Notes: generated by a model not told the origin, from the letters alone. A stretch of DNA of 64,000 nt from Brevundimonas sp. (GCF_013912065.1 NZ_JACESA010000008.1:1-64000), one strand, 5' to 3'; counted from the stretch's first letter, positions 37,694 to 50,085 are shown. Program-made: numbers and translations.

Positions 37694-39361
37694 TCAGCGG
37701 CGCTCTGACGCCGTGTCGGCACGGACCGGAGCGAACTCGGACCCCGTCTTCCACTGGGGCCAGTCGCGGCTGTTCGCCAGGCTGCGGCCGACGTCGTAGA
37801 AGACCGCCAGATCCTCGATCATGCCGCGATAGTCCCAGTCCGGCGACCATTCATCGGCCGCCTGGTGATAGCGTTTGGCGCCATATTCGGCGCGGGACGC
37901 CTCGCGCTGGGCCACGGGTTCGTCGCGGAAGTCGCCCCGGCTGCTGGCGTAGGCCATGGGCACGCCGCGCTTGGCCAAGGGGAAGTGGTCGGACCGATAA
38001 TAGGTGCCCGCCGCGTTCTCGTAATCGGGGATCAGGGTGCGGCCCTGGGACTGGATCGCCGCGCCCAGACGCTCGTCGAAATCGGACTGGCCGTAGCCTG
38101 TGACGCCCAGCCCCCGGACACGGCCATAGACGTTCATCGAATCCATGTTGAAGCCGCCCACAGTCTTCGCCAGCGGATAGACCGGGTTGACGGCGTAGTA
38201 TTCCGACCCCAGCAGGCCGCTTTCCTCAGCGGTGAAGCTGATCATCACCACCGACCGCTCGGTGCGCGGCGCCTGGCCATAGGCGCGGGCCAGGGCCAGA
38301 AGGCCGGCGGTGCCCGAAGCGTTGTCGACGGCGCCGTTGAATATCCGGTCGCCCGTCGCGTCCGGCTCGCCCATGCCGATATGGTCCCAGTGGGCGGTGT
38401 AGAGGACGGTCTCGTCCGGGTGGGTCGCGCCCGGCAAGCGGGCGATGACATTGTGGCTGGTGACCTGGTTGGTCGCCACGTCGAACTCGGTCGAGAAGGC
38501 GGCGCCGGGCAGGGCCACGGGCTGGAAGTCGCGGCTGCGGGCCTGGACCTTCAGGGCGTCGAAATCCAGGCCGGCGCGGCGGAACAGATCGACCGCCACG
38601 TCGCGCTGTATCCAGCCCTCCATCGGCACGCGTTCGGCCGCCGCATTGGGCCGCAGGATGTCAAACTGAGGGACGCCCCACGAATTGGCCACCGTCGCCC
38701 AGCCATACGAGGCGGGCGCGGTCTCGTGCACGATCAGCACCCCGGCTGCGCCGTGTTTGGCCGCCTCTTCGTACTTGTAGGTCCAGCGGCCGTAGTAGGT
38801 CATGGCCTTGCCGCCGAAGGTGTTCAGCGCCGGCTCTTCGAAATCGGCGTCATTGACCAGGACGACCAGGATCTTGCCGCGCAGGTCCTGACCCTTGAAG
38901 TCGTTCCAGTTCCGCTCGGGCGCATTGATCCCATAACCGACGAAGACCAGAGGCGCGTCCTTCAGGCTGACATGGTCGGCCGGACGGCGGGTCGAGATGG
39001 CGACTTCGCGTCCCTGAGTCATCGGCAGGGTCCAGTCGCCCAGTTTCAGCGAAGCCTGGACGTTCGACTGGACAAACCGGTTCAGGATCACGTCCTGGGT
39101 CCATTGACCGTCCGGCCCGCCGGGCTGGAAGCCGGCGGCGGCGTATTGTTCGCTGAGATACCGGACGACCTTTTCTTCCGCCGGGGTGGCGATGCCCCGC
39201 CCCTCGTAGGCGTCGCTGGACAGGATGCGGATGTCCTCGGAAATCCGCGCGACGTCGAAGGCGGGCGCCGCCTGGGCCATTTCAGAGCTCGGCGCGGTCG
39301 CGCAGGCGGAAATGGATGCGCCGGCCAGCAGGATCACAGCCAAGGAAGTGACGAGACGCAT
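37694..39361 (-). CDS. M28 family aminopeptidase with PA domain (lipoprotein), copy 2
   Basis: The ATG at 39361 gives 555 residues; the longer frame needs a TTG two codons earlier. A lipobox (ASISAC) is followed by the PA-domain segment LVFVGYGINAPERNWNDFKG and an M28 catalytic domain with TAHWDHIG, VDNASGTAGL, EESGLLGSEYYA and RSDHFPLAKRGVP. The protein should sit in the outer membrane or periplasm and trim peptides. It precedes its paralogue by 65 bp and is probably co-transcribed. Such peptidases often feed nutrient peptides in Caulobacterales. Confidence 0.92.
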   Translation of the reverse strand: MRLVTSLAVILLAGASISACATAPSSEMAQAAPAFDVARISEDIRILSSDAYEGRGIATPAEEKVVRYLSEQYAAAGFQPGGPDGQWTQDVILNRFVQSNVQASLKLGDWTLPMTQGREVAISTRRPADHVSLKDAPLVFVGYGINAPERNWNDFKGQDLRGKILVVLVNDADFEEPALNTFGGKAMTYYGRWTYKYEEAAKHGAAGVLIVHETAPASYGWATVANSWGVPQFDILRPNAAAERVPMEGWIQRDVAVDLFRRAGLDFDALKVQARSRDFQPVALPGAAFSTEFDVATNQVTSHNVIARLPGATHPDETVLYTAHWDHIGMGEPDATGDRIFNGAVDNASGTAGLLALARAYGQAPRTERSVVMISFTAEESGLLGSEYYAVNPVYPLAKTVGGFNMDSMNVYGRVRGLGVTGYGQSDFDERLGAAIQSQGRTLIPDYENAAGTYYRSDHFPLAKRGVPMAYASSRGDFRDEPVAQREASRAEYGAKRYHQAADEWSPDWDYRGMIEDLAVFYDVGRSLANSRDWPQWKTGSEFAPVRADTASERR

Positions 39362-39460
39362 GAACAAAAAAGCCCCACAGCCGGAAAGAAGGCGCCGACC
39401 CTAGGCGGTGAAATCCATCGTGTCGATTCCATGTCACGCGCCATTTGTCGCAAAACAAAA

Positions 39461-39489
39461 AAGCCCGCCGAGGCGACCTCGGCGGGCTT
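39461..39489 (-). terminator. Terminator of the cytochrome bc1 operon
   Basis: A perfect 13-bp stem (39461-39473 with 39477-39489) is followed on the minus strand by TTTTTTGTTTTG, a strong Rho-independent terminator 24 bases past the cytochrome c1 stop. Confidence 0.92.
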
Positions 39490-39512
39490 GAAGAGCGGCG
39501 ATCAGACAGGTC

Positions 39513-40385
39513 CTAGTGGGCGACGCCCTTCCAGATGCGGCGATAGCTGGCGTAGGTGAGGCCCGCGAAGATCAGCAGGAAGATGATCACGCCGAACCCG
39601 GCCTGTTTGCGCTCGACCATCTTGGGCTCGGACGTCCAGGCGATGAAGGCGGCGACGTCCTTGGCGTACTGCTCCACCGTCTGCGGCGAACCATCGTCAT
39701 AGGTGACCTGGCCGTTCTGCAGCGGCGGCGGCATGGCGATGAAGCCGCCGGGCGGCACATGTTCGGGATCACCGGTCCAGAAGGGCGTCAGATCGCCGGG
39801 CATATAGGGGTTGTAGTGTTGACCCTCGCGGATTTGCAGCCCCGCCGGCGGGGCCTTGTAGCCCGCCAGCAGCGAATAGATGTAGTCGGCGCCGCCGTGA
39901 CGGGCCTTGGCCATCACCGACAGGTCGGGCGGAGCCGCCCCGCCGTTGCCCGCCGCAGCGGCCGTGGCGTTGGGATAGGGGGCGCGGAACTTGTCGGCCG
40001 GCGTGGCGTCGCGCTGGATGGCTTCGCCCGTCTCGCTATCGATGTCCGGAACCTGAACCTGTTTGGCCAGGGCCTTGACCACCGGATTGTCGTTCGGGTT
40101 CGGATATTTCGGGTTCCAGAACGGCCCGTGGCGATCGCCCAGGTTCCGATAATGCATCATGTTCATGCCGTGACAGGCGGCGCAGACCTCTTGATAGACC
40201 TTGTAGCCACGTTGCAGTTGGCCCTGGTCATAGACGCCGAACGGCCCGTCGAAGCTGAACCCGCCCGAATGCGGGTGCGCCGCTCCGCCCGAAGCCAGAG
40301 CGGGCGCCGCGAGCATCAGTCCGAAGGCGGCGGCGGCCGAGGCGATGACCTTGGAGATCGACACGCTCATTTTCCCAATCATCAT
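39513..40385 (-). CDS. petC: Cytochrome c1 of the bc1 complex
   Basis: The ATG at 40385, behind AAGGGC, gives 290 residues; another in-frame ATG at 40370 is a fair alternative. After a signal peptide the heme c site CAACH appears near residue 57, and the sixth ligand methionine lies in the FIAMPPPL segment near residue 222. One C-terminal helix (FGVIIFLLIFAGLTYASYR) anchors it in the inner membrane. It carries electrons from the Rieske protein to soluble cytochrome c and is the last gene of the fbc operon. Confidence 0.96.
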   Translation of the reverse strand: MMIGKMSVSISKVIASAAAAFGLMLAAPALASGGAAHPHSGGFSFDGPFGVYDQGQLQRGYKVYQEVCAACHGMNMMHYRNLGDRHGPFWNPKYPNPNDNPVVKALAKQVQVPDIDSETGEAIQRDATPADKFRAPYPNATAAAAGNGGAAPPDLSVMAKARHGGADYIYSLLAGYKAPPAGLQIREGQHYNPYMPGDLTPFWTGDPEHVPPGGFIAMPPPLQNGQVTYDDGSPQTVEQYAKDVAAFIAWTSEPKMVERKQAGFGVIIFLLIFAGLTYASYRRIWKGVAH

Positions 40386-40390
40386 GACGC

Positions 40391-41719
40391 TCAGCCCTTC
40401 TTTTCGGGCGAGGCCGGGGCGGCCGCCGGGATAGCGTCGGCGCCGACTAGCACCGGCTCGGATATGGTGGCCGGGATCGGCAGCGGCGTCTCCTTCAGCC
40501 CCACGAAGGGCAGGATCACCAGGAAGAAGGCGAAGTAATACAGGGTGAACAGCCGCGTCAGCCACAGATAGGAGTTGATGTTGCCGTCCAGCAGGACGAA
40601 GCCGTCAAAGCCCGGGATGACCGGCGCATCCGGCAGCTGACCACCGCACCAGCCCAGACCCACGCCCACCACCAGGAAGATGAAGAAGAAGGTCCGCATG
40701 GTCGGGCGATAACGCATCGACCGCACCTTGGACGTATCCAGCCAGGGCAGGACGAACAGCACGCCGATGGCGCTGAACATCGCCACCACGCCGCCGAACT
40801 TGTCCGGGATGGCGCGCAGGATGGCGTAGAAGGGCAGCATGTACCACTCGGGCACGATGTGCGACGGGGTCTGCAGCGGATTGGCCGGGATATAGTTGTC
40901 CGCGTGGCCCAGGGCGTTCGGCTGATAGAAGACGAAGATGGCGAACAGGATCAGGAACAGGATGATGGCGAACCCGTCCTTGACCGTGAAATAGGGGTGG
41001 AAGGGCACCAGGTCCTTCTTCTCCCGATCCTTGGGGATCAGGATGCCGACCGGATTGTTCTGCCCGGCATGGTGCAGGGCCCACAGGTGCAGGACGACGC
41101 AGCCGAGAATGGCGAACGGCAGCAGATAGTGCAGCGAGAAGAAGCGGTTCAGCGTCGCATTGTCGATCGCCGGTCCGCCGCGTAGCCAGATCAGGATCGG
41201 CTCGCCGATCACCGGGATAGCCCCGATCAGATTGGTGATCACCTCGGCGCCCCAGAAGGACATCTGCCCCCAGGGCAGGACATAACCCAGGAAGGCCGTG
41301 GCGATCATCAGGAAGAAGATCACGCAGCCGATGATCCAGATCATCTCGCGCGGCGCCTTGTAGGAGCCGTAGTAGAGCCCCCGCAGCATGTGCAGATAGA
41401 CGGCGATGAAGAACATCGACGCCCCGTTGGCGTGGACATAACGGATCAGCCAGCCGCCGTTGACGTCGCGCATGATGCGCTCGACCGAGGCGAAGGCCAG
41501 GTCGACATGCGGCGTGTAGTGCATGGCCAGAACGATGCCGGTGACGATCTGGGTCATCAGGCACAGAGCCAGGATGCCGCCGAAGGTCCACCAGTAGTTG
41601 AGGTTCCTCGGCGTCGGCAGCGACATATAGTCGACGCCGAAGCGGATGATCGGCAGCCGGGTGTCCAGCCACTTTTCGACGCCCGTCTTAGGGACGTAGG
41701 TGGATTCGTGTTCGCTCAT
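40391..41719 (-). CDS. petB: Cytochrome b of the bc1 complex
   Basis: The 442-residue protein has eight membrane helices and the four heme-ligating histidines, including those in [12 protein letters not shown] and [19 protein letters not shown]. The quinol-site PEWY motif is visible as [22 protein letters not shown] precedes the ATG. It is the core of the quinol:cytochrome c oxidoreductase, with Rieske 15 bp upstream and cytochrome c1 downstream. Confidence 0.98.
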   Translation of the reverse strand: MSEHESTYVPKTGVEKWLDTRLPIIRFGVDYMSLPTPRNLNYWWTFGGILALCLMTQIVTGIVLAMHYTPHVDLAFASVERIMRDVNGGWLIRYVHANGASMFFIAVYLHMLRGLYYGSYKAPREMIWIIGCVIFFLMIATAFLGYVLPWGQMSFWGAEVITNLIGAIPVIGEPILIWLRGGPAIDNATLNRFFSLHYLLPFAILGCVVLHLWALHHAGQNNPVGILIPKDREKKDLVPFHPYFTVKDGFAIILFLILFAIFVFYQPNALGHADNYIPANPLQTPSHIVPEWYMLPFYAILRAIPDKFGGVVAMFSAIGVLFVLPWLDTSKVRSMRYRPTMRTFFFIFLVVGVGLGWCGGQLPDAPVIPGFDGFVLLDGNINSYLWLTRLFTLYYFAFFLVILPFVGLKETPLPIPATISEPVLVGADAIPAAAPASPEKKG

Positions 41720-41734
41720 CTTTCCCCCTCGTCC

Positions 41735-42271
41735 TCAACCGATTCTTACGCGGGTGTCGGACGTGTATTCGTATTCCGGCACGATCAGGTTCAGGGGCGC
41801 AGGCCCCTTTCTGATCCGTCCGGACGCATCATAGTGCGAGCCGTGGCAGGGGCAGAACCAGCCGCCGTAGTCGCCGGCGTTGAAGGTGGGAACGCAGCCC
41901 AGATGGGTGCAGGAGCCGACCACGACCAGATATTGTTCATGCCCGGACTTGGTGCGTTCGGCGTCGGTCTGGGGCGGGCTGCCGACGGCGCCCTCGGTGA
42001 CGACCTTCTGCAGTTCCGCCGGGGTGCGATAGCGCACGAAGACCGGCTTGCCCTGCCATTTGATGACGACCTGCTGACCTTCCTGAACCTTGGTAAGGTC
42101 GAATTCGATAGAGGCCAGCGCCAGGGTGTCAGCGGCGGGGTTCATCTGGTTGATCAGCGGCCAGGCGATCATCGCCCCGGCCCCCGCAGCAGCGGCCCCG
42201 GCCGCAATATGGATGAAGTCGCGGCGATTCGGATCGCCCTCGCCTTCCGAAATCACACCCGTTTCGGCCAC
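41735..42271 (-). CDS. petA: Rieske iron-sulfur protein of the bc1 complex
   Basis: A GTG at 42271, behind GAGAGGTG, starts a 178-residue protein. The N-terminus has a twin-arginine segment (NRRDFIHIAAGAAAAG) that serves as uncleaved Tat signal-anchor. The 2Fe-2S ligands are in CTHLGC and CPCHGSHYD. It is the first gene of the petA-petB-petC operon. The leader contains a hairpin at 42295-42316. Confidence 0.97.
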   Translation of the reverse strand: MAETGVISEGEGDPNRRDFIHIAAGAAAAGAGAMIAWPLINQMNPAADTLALASIEFDLTKVQEGQQVVIKWQGKPVFVRYRTPAELQKVVTEGAVGSPPQTDAERTKSGHEQYLVVVGSCTHLGCVPTFNAGDYGGWFCPCHGSHYDASGRIRKGPAPLNLIVPEYEYTSDTRVRIG

Positions 42272-42294
42272 GTTTCACCTCTCGAACACCGCCG

Positions 42295-42316
42295 GGAACG
42301 CCTCTATTGGCGTTCC
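42295..42316. promoter_or_regulatory. Hairpin in the bc1 operon leader
   Basis: GGAACGCC and GGCGTTCC form a perfect 8-bp stem around TCTATT, 24 bases ahead of the Rieske start. It could affect leader stability; its role is not known. Confidence 0.4.
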
Positions 42317-42396
42317 TCTTGTGCGGCACGAACCCTAACAACGACGCCTGACGATCCCCCCGGCCTGATCTCGCGACTTCGGGTCGCAAGTTGCTG

Positions 42397-42419
42397 ACGT
42401 TTCTTGCGAAACGTTCGCA
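42397..42419. promoter_or_regulatory. Overlapping palindromes in the petA-trmL divergent gap
   Basis: Two overlapping inverted repeats occur: ACGTTTC with GAAACGT (42397-42403, 42408-42414) and TGCGAA with TTCGCA (42405-42410, 42414-42419). They lie between divergent promoters, so a regulator site for the bc1 operon or trmL is possible. Confidence 0.4.
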
Positions 42420-42464
42420 GACAGACCGCGACAAACCCCCAGGCCGCGTATAGTAGGGATTAGA

Positions 42465-42914
42465 ATGCGTCTCGCCCTTTTTCAACCGGACATTCCTCAG
42501 AACGTCGGCGCCTGCATCCGGCTCTCGGCCTGTTTCGGCGTCGAGCTGCATATTGTAGAGCCGACGGGCTTCCGTTTCGACGACCGGGCCATGAAGCGGG
42601 CCGCCCTGGACTACGGCCCTTTGTCGCACATGAGCCGTCATTCCGACTGGGACGCGTTTCAGCGCGACCGGCCGTCGGGCCGGTTGATCCTTTTCACCAC
42701 GCGCGGCGCCACGCCCTTGCCAGACTTCGTGTTTGAGCCTGACGACACCCTGTTGTTCGGCAAGGAAACCTCGGGCGCTCCTGACCATGTCCACGCCGCC
42801 GCGGACGCACGAGTTGTCATTCCCCTGCGGCCAGAGGCGCGATCGCTGAACCTGTCGGTCACGGCAGGCATCGCTCTATGGGAAGGGCTTAGGCAGACGA
42901 GTGGTCTGAAGTAG
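42465..42914 (+). CDS. trmL: tRNA (cytidine(34)-2'-O)-methyltransferase TrmL
   Basis: The 149-residue SPOUT methyltransferase begins MRLALFQPDIPQNVGACIRL, with the trefoil-knot SAM site in LLFGKETSGAPDHV and IPLRPEARSLNLSVTAGIAL. It methylates the wobble base of certain leucine tRNAs. A TATAGT box lies about 12 bases before the ATG. It is divergent from the bc1 operon. Confidence 0.95.
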   Translation: MRLALFQPDIPQNVGACIRLSACFGVELHIVEPTGFRFDDRAMKRAALDYGPLSHMSRHSDWDAFQRDRPSGRLILFTTRGATPLPDFVFEPDDTLLFGKETSGAPDHVHAAADARVVIPLRPEARSLNLSVTAGIALWEGLRQTSGLK

Positions 42915-42937
42915 GGGCGCCTGCCGTTCAGACGCCG

Positions 42938-43072
42938 TCAGGCGTCCGTACGGCGACCTTGTCGAGTGTCGCGAACGCGCACGGGGACGCGCTTCGGTTG
43001 GGGCTGGTTGGCATGGAGGATCACGAGCAGCATGGCGGACAGGGCGGAACCGGTTGCCAGGGCGATGATCAT
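42938..43072 (-). CDS. Small single-pass membrane protein, 44 residues
   Basis: On the minus strand an AGGAGG, nine bases from the ATG at 43072, precedes a 44-residue frame. It starts MIIALATGSALSAMLLVILH, a membrane helix, and continues with a basic tail (KRVPVRVRDTRQGRR). The strong ribosome site and helix-plus-basic-tail topology make it likely to be a real small gene of the inner membrane. I recognise no family. It ends close to the trmL stop and is divergent from the hemoglobin gene. Confidence 0.65.
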   Translation of the reverse strand: MIIALATGSALSAMLLVILHANQPQPKRVPVRVRDTRQGRRTDA

Positions 43073-43243
43073 GATCTTCGAGCCTCCTGCTCAAAACTCG
43101 TCAGAGACAGGAGGATGGGTCGTATTTGTGCGATGCGCAAGTCCGGTGAACTCCTGAAACGAACACGGCCGCGTGAAACACGTGCTCCAGGGTGGACCGT
43201 CGGTCCAGTGGCGCCGCCCTCGCGGAATCGCTAGGAGGCCGTC

Positions 43244-43738
43244 ATGGAGAGCCGTTTCCGCATCGATGACCCAGCCGGAGCCGCCGCCCGTCGGGAGGCC
43301 GCCGTTCAGCGTCTGCGGGATGAGACCGGCATAGACGAGGCGATGATCGACGCCCTGGTCGAGACCTTCTACGACCGCGTTCGCGACGACCGGCTGATCG
43401 GGCCGGTCTTCGCGGCCCGCATAGACGACTGGGGTCCGCACCTTGCGCAGATGAAGTTGTTCTGGTCGTCGGTGGCCCTGTCGACCGGCGTCTATCAGGG
43501 TCGGCCCATGCCCAAACACCTGCCCCTGCCCATCGACGCCCGCCACTTCGACCGCTGGCTGGAGATTTTCGTCGAGACGGCCCGCGACCTGTGCCCGCCC
43601 GTCGCCGCCGACCATTTCATCGAACGCGCCCGTCGCATCACCGAGAGCCTGGAGCTGGGCATAGCCACAGCCAACGGCGTGATCCTGGCCAAGGGCGAAC
43701 GGTTCGTGCGCCCGACGCAGGCGTGGACACCAAAGTAG
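43244..43738 (+). CDS. Group III truncated hemoglobin
   Basis: The 164-residue protein shows the trHb3 pattern: ALVETFYDRVRDDRLIGPVF at the start of the globin helices, KLFWSSVALSTGVYQGRPMPKH with the family-specific KH segment, and the proximal histidine in DARHFDRWLEIF. An AGGAGG lies directly before the ATG. Group III globins are thought to handle oxygen or nitric oxide chemistry at low oxygen. An imperfect inverted repeat at 43126-43140 might be a regulator site. Confidence 0.9.
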   Translation: MESRFRIDDPAGAAARREAAVQRLRDETGIDEAMIDALVETFYDRVRDDRLIGPVFAARIDDWGPHLAQMKLFWSSVALSTGVYQGRPMPKHLPLPIDARHFDRWLEIFVETARDLCPPVAADHFIERARRITESLELGIATANGVILAKGERFVRPTQAWTPK

Positions 43739-43777
43739 GTAAGGCCGGTGACCGCCTAGCTTACGGGGCGCCGCAAT

Positions 43778-43792
43778 GTTCGCACATTGTTC
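43778..43792 (+). promoter_or_regulatory. LexA (SOS) box upstream of uvrA
   Basis: GTTC at 43778-43781 and GTTC at 43789-43792 are separated by exactly seven bases, the alphaproteobacterial LexA operator pattern. It lies 80 bp before the uvrA start, so DNA-damage induction of uvrA is predicted. Confidence 0.85.
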
Positions 43793-43872
43793 TTGCTTCA
43801 ATCGCGCGATTCATCCCCATATAGCGATGTCGCGCCGGAGCCCTCCGGCTCCTCTCCGCGTTCCCGGACCGC

Positions 43873-46827
<2,955 letters not shown>

Positions 46828-46856
46828 GCCTCGCCGCTCTCGTCACCGTAACCGCA

Positions 46857-47738
46857 TCAGCTGTTCCGGAGGCCCTGCCAGGCCGCCGAGAAAGGCGCGT
46901 ATAGTACAGCCAGTTGCAGGGCCGACAGAACGGCGTTGACCACCGACCAGACCAGGATGGCGGGCCAGGCCTGGGCCAGGATCTCGATCGTGGACAGACC
47001 GTCCAGCGCCGACAGGCGGGCGATCCCGCCCGTCGCCAGATCGGTCCCCGCGCTGATGATCGTGCCCAGGATGCTGACGACGAAGCTCATGATCAGGGCG
47101 ATGATCGCCATGCCCAGCAGCGACCAGAACCGGCCCTTGGTGGCGTTGAAGGACTCGAACAGGACGATCTTGCGACGATCAATCGTCATGGGCACGGACA
47201 GACAGAATTTGACCGACAGCCAGACGACGAGCGCGACGGCGCCCAGTCCAAGAACCAGGGACAGCAGGATCACCAGCGCCTGCCCGGAACTGGAGCCCAA
47301 GCCGAACACGACGCCGACGACGGTGAAGACCAGACTGCTCGCCAGGCCCACGATCAGGGCGATTGCGAGCGTCACCGCCAGCACGCGAACCTCGTCCATG
47401 CCGAGCCGCAGATAGCCCCAGGCGCTCTCGGCCGGTCTCAGCACGGATCGGGCCACGGCCGCGCTCAACACCGCGCCGGTCGCCAGACCCAGAGGCGCCA
47501 TCCAGACGAGCAACCCCATATAGGTCTGACCCAAGGCCACCAACTCCTCGGGCGTTGGGTTGGCCGACTGTTCGACAGCCTCCGCCGCCGCCATGATCGA
47601 GGCCAATTGCCCGGCCCCCAGTCCAAACACGACCAGGAACATGACCAGGTAGACCAGTCCCCAGGACAGAGCGGTGATCGGGTGGCGACGAACCACCCGG
47701 AAACCTTCGAACGCCGCATCGGTGGCGGAAAAACTCAT
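46857..47738 (-). CDS. Multi-pass inner-membrane protein of unknown function (paralogue 1)
   Basis: The 293-residue protein has about six membrane helices, for example LSWGLVYLVMFLVVFGLGAG near residue 25 and TLAIALIVGLASSLVFTVVG near 135. A short conserved-looking stretch (VKFCLSVPMTIDRRK then ESFNATKGRFWSLLG) recurs in altered form in the next gene, so the two are probably related. I do not recognise a named function. It is the downstream member of the pair on the minus strand. Confidence 0.75.
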   Translation of the reverse strand: MSFSATDAAFEGFRVVRRHPITALSWGLVYLVMFLVVFGLGAGQLASIMAAAEAVEQSANPTPEELVALGQTYMGLLVWMAPLGLATGAVLSAAVARSVLRPAESAWGYLRLGMDEVRVLAVTLAIALIVGLASSLVFTVVGVVFGLGSSSGQALVILLSLVLGLGAVALVVWLSVKFCLSVPMTIDRRKIVLFESFNATKGRFWSLLGMAIIALIMSFVVSILGTIISAGTDLATGGIARLSALDGLSTIEILAQAWPAILVWSVVNAVLSALQLAVLYAPFSAAWQGLRNS

Positions 47739-47812
47739 GGCGGACTCCAGACCAGATTCTCGCCTACCCTAAACCATCGCCTCGGCCGCGTCTCACGGCG
47801 CGGACGCCGAGG

Positions 47813-48637
47813 TCAGCGCGTCGGATGCTCTTGCGGGGTCCAGTATTCCAGCCGGCGATAGGCCGCGCCTAGGAAGCTCAGGATCAGGGGCGTCTGAACC
47901 GCCGCCAGGACCGCCGCCCAGACCAGACCGGCGATAAGGCCGCTGATCACGCCCGCGCCGTTCAGCACGAGGACCATTAGGCCCGGCAGGCCGACCACGA
48001 CCAGTCCGCCCAGCAGCGGCCAGAAATTGCCCTGGGCGATCCCCATGCTGTTCAGTGAAACCATGTGTCCGCGCCCCAGGGTGGCCGGGGCGAACAGGGA
48101 CAACCTCACCGCCATGACCAGCACGGCGTACAGGGCCGCCAGGGTCATGACAGCCAGCAGGGCCAGCTTCCAGACCGGCCCGACCGCGGCCCAGTTCCGA
48201 TGGTTGATCGCCTCGGCGTCCAGCCCCGCCATGCCGTAAACGGCCAGCAACAGCAGGGCGACGACCGACAGGATCATGGCCATGAAGACCGCGCAAAGCA
48301 GGGCGGCGCCCAGCAGCCGCAACTCGGCTAGGCCGAACTGGAGGCCCGCCGGTCCCAGGCCCAGTCGCCGAGCGGCCTCAATATCTTCCGTCACGGCGAT
48401 CCGCGTCGCCGCGCCGACCAGCACCAGGCTCGCGATCAGGCCCGCCACTACTGCCACGGCCCCGGCCCAACCCGGCGCCAGCCCGGCCGCCGCCCAAGCC
48501 CCGGCTCCGATCAGGATCGCGCCCCAGGCGCCCGTCCATATGCGCGGCAGACGGCCGAAGGCCACCGCCAGGGCCTCGCCCAGCCGCAGAAGTCGATGAC
48601 TGCTCACGCTCGCGCCCCCATATCCCCGCCCCGACAT
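47813..48637 (-). CDS. Multi-pass inner-membrane protein of unknown function (paralogue 2)
   Basis: The 274-residue protein has about six helices and contains VRLSLFAPATLGRGH followed by NSMGIAQGNFWPLLGG, matching in position and pattern the corresponding segments of the 46857-47738 protein. The start may be the ATG at 48637 or a GTG ten codons further in. Both proteins fit a diverse family of glycerophosphodiester-phosphodiesterase-membrane-domain-like proteins, but that is only a suggestion. It is divergent from trmFO, 46 bp apart. Confidence 0.7.
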   Translation of the reverse strand: MSGRGYGGASVSSHRLLRLGEALAVAFGRLPRIWTGAWGAILIGAGAWAAAGLAPGWAGAVAVVAGLIASLVLVGAATRIAVTEDIEAARRLGLGPAGLQFGLAELRLLGAALLCAVFMAMILSVVALLLLAVYGMAGLDAEAINHRNWAAVGPVWKLALLAVMTLAALYAVLVMAVRLSLFAPATLGRGHMVSLNSMGIAQGNFWPLLGGLVVVGLPGLMVLVLNGAGVISGLIAGLVWAAVLAAVQTPLILSFLGAAYRRLEYWTPQEHPTR

Positions 48638-48683
48638 AGCAGGGGATCATGACATCACGCCAGACGGCCGCTAGAAGGCCGCG

Positions 48684-50078
48684 ATGACTGCTTCCTCCTC
48701 TCCTTCCCCCATCCATGTCATCGGCGGCGGCCTCGCCGGGTCCGAGGCCGCCTGGCAGATCGCCCAGGCCGGCGTGCCCGTCATCCTGCACGAGATGCGC
48801 GGCGTTCCAGGCGTCAAGACCGACGCCCACCAGACCGATGGTCTGGCCGAACTGGTCTGCTCCAACTCCTTCCGGTCGGATGACTGGGAGCACAATGCGG
48901 TCGGCCTGCTGCACGCCGAGATGCGGGCGCTGGATTCGGTCATCATGGCCTGCGGCGACATCAACCAGGTGCCGGCGGGCGGCGCCCTGGCCGTGGACCG
49001 CGAGGCCTTTTCCGAGGCCGTGACGGCCAAGCTGACGGCCCATCCGCTGATCACCATCGTCCGCGAGGAGATCGCCGGCCTGCCGCCGCAGGAGTGGGAC
49101 AATGTCATCGTCGCCACTGGCCCCCTGACCTCGCCGGCCTTGGCCGAGGCGATCCTGAAGGCCACCGGCGAGGAGAGCCTGAGCTTCTTCGACGCCATCG
49201 CCCCCATCGTCCACGCCGACAGCATCGACTTCGACATCGCCTGGCGTCAGTCCCGCTATGACAAGGAAGGTCCGGGCGGGGACGCCGCCGCCTATGTCAA
49301 CTGCCCGATGGACAAGGATCAGTACGAGGCCTTCATCGACGCCCTGCTGAACGGGCCCAAGGCCGAGTTCAAGGACTGGGAGCACGTCCCCTATTTCGAC
49401 GGCTGCCTGCCGATCGAGGTGATGGCCGAGCGGGGCCGCGAGACCCTACGTCACGGCCCGATGAAGCCCGTCGGCCTGACCAATCCGCGCGATCCCTTGG
49501 TCAAGGCCTACGCCATCGTCCAGCTGCGCCAGGACAATGCGCTGGGCACTCTGTTCAACATGGTCGGCTTCCAGACCAAGCTGAAGCATGGGGTCCAGGC
49601 CGAGGTGTTCCGCATGATCCCCGGCCTGCAGAACGCCCAGTTCGCGCGCCTGGGCGGCCTGCACCGCAACACCTATCTGAACAGCCCCCAGCTGCTGGAC
49701 AAGCAGCTGCGGCTCAAGGCCATGCCCCGCCTGCGCTTCGCCGGCCAGGTCACGGGGGTCGAGGGCTATGTCGAGAGCGCCGCCATGGGCCTGCTGACCG
49801 GCCGCCTCGCCGCGGCCCAGGCCCTGGGCCGGGAACTGGCCCCGCCCGCGCCGGAGACCGCCATGGGCGCCCTGGTCGAACACATCACCGGCGGCCACCT
49901 GGCAGGCTCGAAGTTCCAGCCGATGAACATCAACTACGGCCTGCTGCCGCCGCTGGACCCGCCCAAGGTCGACGAGGACGGCAAGAAGATCCCGCTGAAG
50001 GAGCGCGGCCGGGCGAAGAAACGGCTGATGAGTCTCCGCGCGATGGCGAGCCTGAAGGCGTGGCGGGACGCGGGCTGA
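48684..50078 (+). CDS. trmFO: Methylenetetrahydrofolate-tRNA-(uracil-5-)-methyltransferase TrmFO
   Basis: The 464-residue flavoprotein makes 5-methyluridine at tRNA position 54 using methylene-THF. The FAD-binding [14 protein letters not shown] at the N-terminus, the CSNSFRSDD motif near residue 54 and the [14 protein letters not shown] segment are all typical of TrmFO rather than GidA. The C-terminal tail is slightly basic. It is convergent with the phytoene-synthase-like gene. Confidence 0.97.
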   Translation: MTASSSPSPIHVIGGGLAGSEAAWQIAQAGVPVILHEMRGVPGVKTDAHQTDGLAELVCSNSFRSDDWEHNAVGLLHAEMRALDSVIMACGDINQVPAGGALAVDREAFSEAVTAKLTAHPLITIVREEIAGLPPQEWDNVIVATGPLTSPALAEAILKATGEESLSFFDAIAPIVHADSIDFDIAWRQSRYDKEGPGGDAAAYVNCPMDKDQYEAFIDALLNGPKAEFKDWEHVPYFDGCLPIEVMAERGRETLRHGPMKPVGLTNPRDPLVKAYAIVQLRQDNALGTLFNMVGFQTKLKHGVQAEVFRMIPGLQNAQFARLGGLHRNTYLNSPQLLDKQLRLKAMPRLRFAGQVTGVEGYVESAAMGLLTGRLAAAQALGRELAPPAPETAMGALVEHITGGHLAGSKFQPMNINYGLLPPLDPPKVDEDGKKIPLKERGRAKKRLMSLRAMASLKAWRDAG

Positions 50079-50085
50079 AGACGCC

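Noticed and set aside
43126-43140. TTGTGC-GAT-GCGCAA imperfect inverted repeat before the hemoglobin gene, considered as an FNR/NnrR site
   Set aside because: It does not match the TTGAT-N4-ATCAA pattern well, and one half-site is mismatched.
42959-43234. A 91-residue plus-strand frame before the hemoglobin gene
   Set aside because: It lacks a ribosome site and has a shadow-like composition; the 44-residue minus-strand gene in the same place has a strong ribosome site.
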